Assembly: GCA_001001625.1 (NCBI GenBank) | Contig: LCKU01000006.1 | Location: 1 to 18,660 of the forward strand | Direction of reading: 5' to 3' | Origin: Parcubacteria group bacterium GW2011_GWA2_45_30 | GTDB lineage: Bacteria; Patescibacteriota; Minisyncoccia; Sungbacterales; HO2-52-23 | Length of the DNA: 18,660 nt | Shown: positions 8,249-13,106 of the stretch, piece by piece | Layout: each line of letters begins with the position of its first letter | Numbering within the stretch: position 1 is the stretch's first letter | Translations under genes and position numbers: made by a program | The notes under the pieces: model-generated | Told to the model about the DNA's origin: nothing | Databases searched by the model: none | What the model saw: only the letters and a program-made list of their open reading frames with translations

Positions 8249-8635
8249 TCAAAATATAAAATATAGTCCTCCAAGAAATAAAAGGGGAATAAGAAGCGGA
8301 AGTATCATCCAGCTTATCAAGACGATTGAAAGCGCGGCCAGAATGAGTAATTCAAAAAGCGCACCGAGAATCAGCATGAAAAGCCGAAGTAAAAATCCCA
8401 CCAGGCGCGAAACCGTGTTGGCCACAATTGTTTCGCCCAGCGCCTCAAAATCAGTCCAATTTTTGTAGCCCTCCTGAATCCGGTAAAACGGCGAAACAAG
8501 GGTCTGGGATAGAAGCGATACGGAAAAAACATTCCAGCCAAACCACAAAAAATCCCGTCCCAGATCCAGTATCTCGGTAAATGCTTGCCCATAGTGCCAG
8601 GCGATATATTCGCTTATGAGTATGGCGAACCCCAT
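8249..8635 (-). CDS. small membrane protein, function unknown
   Basis: A 128-residue protein counted from the ATG at 8635; a TTG one codon earlier is possible. The N-terminal half is amphipathic and rich in aromatics (YIAWHYGQ, WFGWNVF, SPFYRIQ). The C-terminal half (about 76-128) is very hydrophobic and should form two membrane helices. I recognise no catalytic motif. It is the first gene of an operon with the membrane-anchored AAA+ ATPase, and its stop nearly touches that gene's start. A role as a membrane partner of the ATPase is inference from position only. The promoter lies so close to the ATG that the transcript would be almost leaderless. Confidence 0.75.
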   Translation of the reverse strand: MGFAILISEYIAWHYGQAFTEILDLGRDFLWFGWNVFSVSLLSQTLVSPFYRIQEGYKNWTDFEALGETIVANTVSRLVGFLLRLFMLILGALFELLILAALSIVLISWMILPLLIPLLFLGGLYFIF

Positions 8636-8643
8636 CAACTTCT

Positions 8644-8672
8644 ATTATATATGCATACAGAAAATTTGGAAA
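8644..8672 (-). promoter_or_regulatory. promoter of the membrane protein-ATPase operon, near-leaderless
   Basis: On the minus strand TTTCCA (8667-8672) is followed by 17 bases and a perfect TATAAT (8644-8649). Transcription should start near 8637, while the ATG is at 8635 and no Shine-Dalgarno is present, so translation is probably leaderless or nearly so. Confidence 0.5.
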
Positions 8673-8694
8673 ATTAGGAAAAGAATGATATAGT
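8666..8694 (+). promoter_or_regulatory. promoter of the tRNA locus
   Basis: On the plus strand TTGGAA (8666-8671) is followed by 17 bases and TATAGT (8689-8694). Its -35 box overlaps the -35 box of the minus-strand operon promoter, so the two promoters are back to back and may compete. Confidence 0.5.
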
Positions 8695-8707
8695 GTTAAT
8701 GATTTAC

Positions 8708-8744
8708 GCTGAGGTAGCTTAGAGGCAGACCTGCATGCCATGGC
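8708..8744 (+). pseudogene. tRNA-like 5' half, possible tRNA-Gly(GCC) remnant
   Basis: The sequence reads like the 5' half of a tRNA: a 7-base acceptor-like strand (8708-8714), UA at positions 8-9, a D-arm-like GCTTAGAGGCAGAC, and ATGCCAT, which would be an anticodon loop with GCC. The D-stem is eroded by one missing base. No 3' half pairs with it in any reasonable position. I treat it as a truncated relic or the leader of the locus. Confidence 0.3.
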
Positions 8745-8748
8745 TTGA

Positions 8749-8924
8749 GCCCCTTAAGTTCTGCTTGCCCCTCACTTTTGCCACCTTAGCTCAGCTGGCA
8801 GAGCAGCACTTTCGTAAAGTGAAGGTCCCCGGTTCGAATCCGGGAGGTGGCTTTAAAGGTGAGGGGTGAAGTAGAACAGTGGTTTCGTAAACCACAAACG
8901 TCAGTTTGATTCTGACAGGGGGCT
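8749..8924 (+). ncRNA. tRNA-like fold (anticodon CGU) with a D-loop interrupted by a tRNA-Thr
   Basis: All four tRNA helices can be drawn. The acceptor GCCCCTT (8749-8755) pairs with AGGGGGC (8917-8923) with one G-U. The D-stem GTTC (8758-8761) pairs with GAAC (8874-8877). One base, A8878, precedes the anticodon stem GTGGT/ACCAC (8879-8883, 8891-8895), whose loop TTCGTAA gives anticodon CGT. The T-stem is GTCAG/CTGAC (8900-8904, 8912-8916). The spacers are canonical: two bases between acceptor and D-stem, one before the anticodon stem, and four in the variable region. The D-loop, however, is 112 nt (8762-8873) and contains a complete tRNA-Thr. Position 8 is A instead of U and the T-loop is TTTGATT instead of TTCRANN, so tertiary contacts are lost while every stem is intact. 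It may be an active unusual RNA or an interrupted, decaying gene. Confidence 0.5.
8780..8852 (+). tRNA. tRNA-Thr (anticodon CGU)
   Basis: A complete 73-nt cloverleaf. The acceptor is GCCACCT/AGGTGGC, followed by U8 and A9. The D-stem is GCTC/GAGC with GG in the loop. The anticodon arm GCACT/AGTGA has one G-A mismatch at its base, and loop TTCGTAA gives anticodon CGT (8813-8815). The T-arm is CCCGG/CCGGG with loop TTCGAAT, and the discriminator is T. No CCA is encoded. Its flanks are complementary: CCCCTCAC (8768-8775) pairs with GTGAGGGG (8860-8867), so its acceptor stem is extended into a longer helix. Confidence 0.93.
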
Positions 8925-8967
8925 TTGGCGATGGCAGGCGGGGATTACTTTCGATAGCCGGCAGAAA

Positions 8968-8991
8968 TAAAAAATCCCCGTTAACGGGGAT
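8968..8991 (-). terminator. terminator of the zinc-ribbon gene
   Basis: The 18-base palindrome ATCCCCGTTAACGGGGAT (8974-8991) is followed on the minus strand by a run of T (8968-8974). It lies 7 bases beyond the stop of the minus-strand gene. It may also end the plus-strand tRNA transcript, although a T-run there begins only about 10 bases later. Confidence 0.8.
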
Positions 8992-8998
8992 GGCATAC

Positions 8999-9304
8999 TT
9001 ATTTTTTAATGAAACGTTTCCTACGATAACCAGCCGTTTTACAATATACATCCACTACTTTATCCAGAAGCTGAATAGCTTCGCGGTAGATTTTTTTTAA
9101 CGGGATTTTTTGGGCATATTTGGAATCTTTTCTCCAACAACTCACGTATTTTTTTATCAAATTTATGTCTATATGCATCAAGCGGCATTCTTTGCATACA
9201 AAATACGACAGGCCTTGGGTTTGATTCGAAAATTTTCGGTCGGTGACCGTTACCCAAACCTCGGCTTTCTTCCCGCATTCTGGGCAAAATAGATCATATT
9301 GCAT
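8999..9304 (-). CDS. small zinc-ribbon protein, function unknown
   Basis: A 101-residue protein. It starts with an ATG preceded by AAGGG about five bases upstream. CPEC (7-10) and CKEC (37-40) form a four-cysteine zinc ribbon. The C-terminal 60 residues are basic and mostly helical, ending in KRFIKK, which would suit nucleic-acid or protein binding. I do not recognise the family. It is monocistronic, ends in a strong terminator and is divergent from the phosphatidyltransferase gene. Confidence 0.8.
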   Translation of the reverse strand: MQYDLFCPECGKKAEVWVTVTDRKFSNQTQGLSYFVCKECRLMHIDINLIKKYVSCWRKDSKYAQKIPLKKIYREAIQLLDKVVDVYCKTAGYRRKRFIKK

Positions 9305-9383
9305 GGAGCCCTTTTTAATGAACCGACAACATTGATCTTATTTTAGTTCGCAACCGCGTTAAAATGCAAATTCAAATTAAAAA

Positions 9384-10160
9384 ATGGAATTTTGGGGCGT
9401 AAATTTAGCAACAGTGCTTATGGCTACCGGTGTTTATGCAATAGCGGCGGTTTTGGGCGCGCTTGTTTTGCCCCTGTTTTTTGCGCCGAAACGGTTATTG
9501 CGTTTTATTTCTGGAATTACGGAAAATGAATTAAATATTCGGGATAAAATTCTTCTTCCTGTTTCTAAGATATTCATCCGTTTCAATGTGCATCCAAATG
9601 TGATTACTATAGTCGGAGTGGTGCTGGTGGCCTGGCTTCTGGCGGCGTTTATTCAAGACGCGAGTCCGATCATGATTTTTACTCTGACGTTCCTGGCTGG
9701 ATTTTCGGATATGATTGATGGCCCGGTGGCGCGGGCATCGGGTAAAGTTACCATTGGCGGAGGAATTATGGATATGGCGCGTGATGTTATGCTGATTTTG
9801 GTGGTTACAGCGGGAATTATAATGAATCACCTCATAGATCCGCGCATTCTAATTTGGTTTTTTGGGGGAGAGGCGGTAATTTTTATTTTGAAAATTTGGG
9901 AAAGTTCGCGGCGCGGCATAGAGAAAACGATTGTGGATGGATTTTTATGGCGCGCCGCCGGCGAGGGAAAACCCGCGGTTGATCGCATTAAATTTTTCTT
10001 TTTTGTAGCGGCGGTGATCGCGGCGCTTTTAAATCCATTGATGGGCTTTGCATTCGCACCGCTCATAAATACCCTTTTTGCTCTTACTATTTTTTCCATA
10101 CTTTTTTCCATTGTAATTCACGCTTTTTTGATCCGCGCGGTTTCCACAGCCGAAGTTTGA
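9384..10160 (+). CDS. CDP-alcohol phosphatidyltransferase family membrane enzyme
   Basis: A 258-residue multi-helix membrane protein. It carries the complete signature D-x2-DG-x2-AR-x8-G-x3-D-x3-D: DMIDGPVAR (109-117), Gly126, Asp130 and Asp134. In this family the four aspartates bind the divalent metals and CDP headgroup for transfer of a phosphatidyl or related group to an alcohol, as in PgsA-, PIS- or Pls-type phospholipid synthesis. Hydrophobic segments lie near 10-34, 74-92, 97-110, 136-150, 155-171, 203-222 and 229-252. The exact acceptor (glycerol phosphate, inositol phosphate or other) cannot be read from the sequence. The ATG has no obvious Shine-Dalgarno. A weak hairpin near 10180-10197 precedes prfB. 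Confidence 0.88.
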   Translation: MEFWGVNLATVLMATGVYAIAAVLGALVLPLFFAPKRLLRFISGITENELNIRDKILLPVSKIFIRFNVHPNVITIVGVVLVAWLLAAFIQDASPIMIFTLTFLAGFSDMIDGPVARASGKVTIGGGIMDMARDVMLILVVTAGIIMNHLIDPRILIWFFGGEAVIFILKIWESSRRGIEKTIVDGFLWRAAGEGKPAVDRIKFFFFVAAVIAALLNPLMGFAFAPLINTLFALTIFSILFSIVIHAFLIRAVSTAEV

Positions 10161-10215
10161 TTAAATTTTAATATCATCAGAGGGCATGACAGCCCCTTTA
10201 TCTTTTAGATTGCCA

Positions 10216-10224
10216 TGTTACAAT
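10216..10224 (+). promoter_or_regulatory. extended -10 promoter element before prfB
   Basis: TGTTACAAT is an extended -10 (TGn plus TACAAT, five of six). No good -35 is seen. A start about 7 bases downstream would leave only a few bases before the prfB ATG at 10235. Confidence 0.35.
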
Positions 10225-10234
10225 CAAGAAAGTT

Positions 10235-11330
10235 ATGGATGAATTGCGCGAAAAGCTGAACTTATTAGGTACTAAGATCCGCGGCCTCGCGGACCGCCTT
10301 TGAGGTACCGAAGAAACGCGAAGAAATTTTGCGGATTGAAAAGGAAATGCAGCATCCTAATTTTTGGGATGATCGGGAGCGCGCCGCGCGCCAAGCGCAA
10401 GATTTGGCATCTTTGAAACGCACGGTTGAAGAGTGGGGGAAGCTGAATAAGGAAGTAATTGATCTTTCTGAACTATCATCATCCGCATCCAGCGATGCAA
10501 ATTTCACCAAAGAACTTGGCGATAAAGTCGGAGTGGTGTCGCGTGAAATTCATCGTCTGGAAAATGAACTTTATTTTTCCGGAAAATACGACAAAGGCAA
10601 TGCGGTACTCTCGGTTTATGCAGGCGCGGGCGGCAAAGATGCGGAGGATTGGGCAGCGCTTCTGCTGCGGATGTTTTCGCGTTTGGCCGAACGCCGCAAG
10701 TGGGTGGTAAAAATACTGCATGAGCATTGGGGCGAATATTCCGGACCCGGCGGCTGGGGGATGAAAAACGTTACGATTGCCATTCAGGGTCCAGGCGCAT
10801 ATGGATATTTAAAAAAAGAATCCGGCGTGCATCGCCTGGTCAGGATATCGCCTTTCTCTGCCCAGAAATTGCGCCATACGTCTTTTGCCTTGGTGGATGT
10901 GATGCCGGAGTTTGTGGCGCCGGATGAAGTTGAGTTAAAACCCGATGATATTAAAGTTGAATTTTTCCGCTCATCCGGCCCGGGTGGGCAGAATGTAAAC
11001 AAACGGGAAACCGCTGTACGCATAGTCCATACTCCGACCGGCATTCAGGTGGCATCCCAATCCGAGCGTTCGCAGGAGAGAAATCGAGAAATAGCCATGG
11101 ATCTGTTGCGTTCAAAACTTTACCGCGCCACGTTGGAAAAACAGGAACAAGAACGGCGGGGAGTTCGCAATGAAAAGGTTTCAATAGAGTGGGGAAATCA
11201 GATACGTTCTTACGTCATGCATCCGTATCAGATGGTAAAAGATCATCGCACCAATGCCGAGACCTCGCAAATTGATAAAGTGCTTGACGGGGATTTGGAT
11301 GAGTTTATCGAAGCGGAAGTGAAAATATAA
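10235..11330 (+). CDS. prfB: peptide chain release factor 2, with programmed +1 frameshift
   Basis: The factor recognises UGA and UAA stop codons and triggers peptide release on the ribosome. The first 22 codons (ATG 10235 to CTT 10298-10300) run into an in-frame TGA (10301-10303). A +1 shift on CTTTGA continues at GAG (10302) to the TAA at 11328-11330, giving 364 residues, close to the usual RF2 length. The stop-recognition tripeptide SPF falls at about 205-207 and the catalytic GGQ at about 250-252, as in E. coli RF2. The usual AGGGGG-like stimulator before the slip site is absent; only GCGGA (10289-10293) is nearby. The next gene starts 10 bases after the stop, so a joint transcript toward ftsEX is likely. 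Confidence 0.95.
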
Positions 11331-11340
11331 TTTTAGGCGT

Positions 11341-12567
11341 ATGGAACATATAAAAAAACACGTCAAAAAGCATCATATTATTTCTGCGCTTGCGGCCGGT
11401 GGAATTGCCTTGGCGGCAATTAATTTTAGCGGCCCCCCATTGTTTGAATCTTTGGAGAGTTTTGTTCTCTTCGCCGAAGAAGAAATCAGATTGGAACAAG
11501 GAGTTCAGGTATCTTCCGGCGATCTTGGCTCCAATGGGAAAATAGACATTGAAAAAGATGTTATCGTAAACGGCAATCTTTTTGCAGACAGAGTCATCAT
11601 AGACAAGAATACCATCATCAACGGCAACGCCTCATTCAACAAACTCAAACTCCATAAAGATTCTCAAATCCTCGGAATCCAGACCAAACCCGTTCAACTT
11701 CCCATAGCCAATTTTTCAGAAGTGCCTGATTTCCAAGTCGGTACTCAAGATTTTAGATTTGAAGGCCGAAACAACACCCTCACCGCAGGAAGTTACAAAG
11801 ATATTATCCTTGAGAAAAACAGCCGTCTTGAACTTTCCGGCGGAATTTATAATCTTCACAAACTGGAATTAAAAGATAGTTCCACCCTAATTTTTAATGC
11901 CTCCACCACCTTGAATATCCAATTTAAGCTCCGTGGCAAAGACCGCGTTTCCATTCTTCCCGGCTTAAACCTCAAACCGGATGATCTGAAAATTAACTAT
12001 CTCGGCATCAGACCTAAAAAAGAGAAAGAAGAAAGAGAAGACGACGATGATGAGATAAATTCCGAAATGGATGACAAGGAAAAGAAAGATCACAAAGTGG
12101 GAAAAATAGGTCGTCCCGCGGTCTTTGGCAAAAATTCGTTTCTTAATTTCAAACTTCTTGCTCCCAAGGCAAGCGTTCATATCGGAAAAGAATCCATGAT
12201 AAGAGGTCAGATTTTGGCAAGGAAAATTAAAATAGGGAAAGAGGGGATTTTGAGTTTAAAATTTTACTTCTCCATTCCTTCAAAACCGGAAGATCTTGTG
12301 GAGGTGGAGGGAATAAAGTTATTCATCAATGTTGTGGAAGTTAATTTTATTGATAGCGCTACTTTCGAGGATGCGCTACGTGTAGCAGAGCTTATCAATG
12401 CAAAAATTCTTGGTTTTGGGTCAGTCACCAACCTCTATGCATTTGAAATACCCGCCCGTATTGTTCAAGAACTTGAAGCCGCCATAGCAAAAGTTGAGGC
12501 GTTGAATGATACGAAAATCGAAGATGTTAGCAAATCAATACCTTTTATTCCAGAAATAGTGCCATGA
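11341..12567 (+). CDS. membrane-anchored surface protein with C-terminal subtilase-propeptide-like domain
   Basis: A 408-residue protein. A signal anchor (about 12-28) is followed by a beta-rich region (45-220) with short repeats such as KIDIEKDVIVNGN and VIIDKNTIINGN, like a bactofilin or other beta-helix fold. A very charged stretch (226-252, K/E/D) interrupts it, then FGKNSFLNFKLLAPKASVHI and more beta strands. The last 100 residues (309-408) are about two-thirds identical to the end of the next protein. Their predicted pattern is beta-alpha-beta-beta-alpha-beta, as in I9-type propeptides. The stop overlaps the next start (ATGA, 12564-12567). I infer a cell-surface scaffold that binds the S8 protease encoded two genes downstream. 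No enzyme motif is visible. Confidence 0.8.
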   Translation: MEHIKKHVKKHHIISALAAGGIALAAINFSGPPLFESLESFVLFAEEEIRLEQGVQVSSGDLGSNGKIDIEKDVIVNGNLFADRVIIDKNTIINGNASFNKLKLHKDSQILGIQTKPVQLPIANFSEVPDFQVGTQDFRFEGRNNTLTAGSYKDIILEKNSRLELSGGIYNLHKLELKDSSTLIFNASTTLNIQFKLRGKDRVSILPGLNLKPDDLKINYLGIRPKKEKEEREDDDDEINSEMDDKEKKDHKVGKIGRPAVFGKNSFLNFKLLAPKASVHIGKESMIRGQILARKIKIGKEGILSLKFYFSIPSKPEDLVEVEGIKLFINVVEVNFIDSATFEDALRVAELINAKILGFGSVTNLYAFEIPARIVQELEAAIAKVEALNDTKIEDVSKSIPFIPEIVP

Positions 12568-13106
12568 GAAAATCAATGGTTATCACCATTATTATAATAG
12601 CGATTCTTGTTGGAGGCATTGCATTCTTTATGTTCCTGCAAAAAGAGAGAGAAGTGCAACCTGCGTCAGTGATTCCGGATGTTCTTTCGCCACAGCCAGT
12701 TGCCACTCCGTCTTTTGCTCCGCAACCGGTTTTATCGCCACCTTCTCCCGCAGATCCAAAGCTATTGTGGTTCAACGGCGAGCGTTGCCCTAAAAAAGGA
12801 TTTTCCATTCCTTCAAAAAAAGAGGATTTGGTTGTAAAAGACGGCATAAATTTCTTTGTGAACGTGGTAGATGTTAATTTCACTGGTGCAGCAACCTGCG
12901 AAGACGCAGAGAGGATTGCTTTGCTAATTGGTGCCAAGATAATTGGTTTTGAACCCATTACCAACCTTTACGAATTTGAAATACCTACCCGAACTGTTCA
13001 GGAACTTGAAGCCGCTATCGCAAAAGTCAAAGCGCTTGGCGATCCAAAAATTGAAGGAGTATTTAGCGTAGTACCATTTACTCCAGAACCAATACCATGA
13101 GAAAAT
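12268..13106 (+). repeat. tandem-duplicated segment of about 306 bp (12268-12573 and 12801-13106)
   Basis: The 3' part of one gene and the 3' part of the next align at a constant offset of 533 bases, without net gaps. The match starts at the codons for FSIPSK and runs through the ATGA junction into the first codons of the following gene (CCATGAGAAAAT in both). This indicates duplication of a unit that included the overlapping start codon. Confidence 0.85.
12564..13100 (+). CDS. membrane-anchored propeptide-like (I9-type) domain protein
   Basis: A 178-residue protein. A membrane helix (6-24) is followed by a proline/serine/alanine linker (30-65) and one globular domain (about 75-178). The domain has FFVNVVDVNF (strand), CEDAERIALLIG (helix), AKIIGFEP and LYEFEIPTRT (strands), VQELEAAIAKVKAL (helix) and a final strand ending FTPEPIP. 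This is the beta-alpha-beta-beta-alpha-beta order of subtilisin propeptides (inhibitor I9). The protein ends just after the domain, where a real propeptide would enter the protease active site. Starts and stops overlap both neighbours by ATGA, so translation is coupled to the S8 protease gene. I infer a membrane-tethered chaperone or inhibitor of that protease; the family assignment is by pattern, not by search. Confidence 0.75.
   Translation: MRKSMVITIIIIAILVGGIAFFMFLQKEREVQPASVIPDVLSPQPVATPSFAPQPVLSPPSPADPKLLWFNGERCPKKGFSIPSKKEDLVVKDGINFFVNVVDVNFTGAATCEDAERIALLIGAKIIGFEPITNLYEFEIPTRTVQELEAAIAKVKALGDPKIEGVFSVVPFTPEPIP

Noticed and set aside
8708..8776. Complete tRNA made of the 5' tRNA-like half plus CCTCACT
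   Set aside because: The T-arm and anticodon stem cannot be paired, and only five of seven acceptor pairs form.
8762..8873. Self-splicing group I intron in the outer tRNA
   Set aside because: The insert is only about 104 nt longer than a normal D-loop, lies in the D-loop rather than the anticodon loop, and is almost entirely a tRNA plus flanking helix.
10301..10303. UGA recoded to glycine, as in SR1/Gracilibacteria
   Set aside because: An intact RF2 and several genes ending in TGA (for example 8249-8251, 12565-12567 and 15953-15955) argue against it.
10234..11330. Treating prfB as a frameshifted pseudogene
   Set aside because: The break is exactly the known CTTTGA programmed frameshift, with SPF and GGQ at the expected residues.
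11965..12180. Minus-strand open frames inside long plus-strand genes, such as this one
   Set aside because: They are antisense shadows without ribosome-binding sites or recognisable domains.
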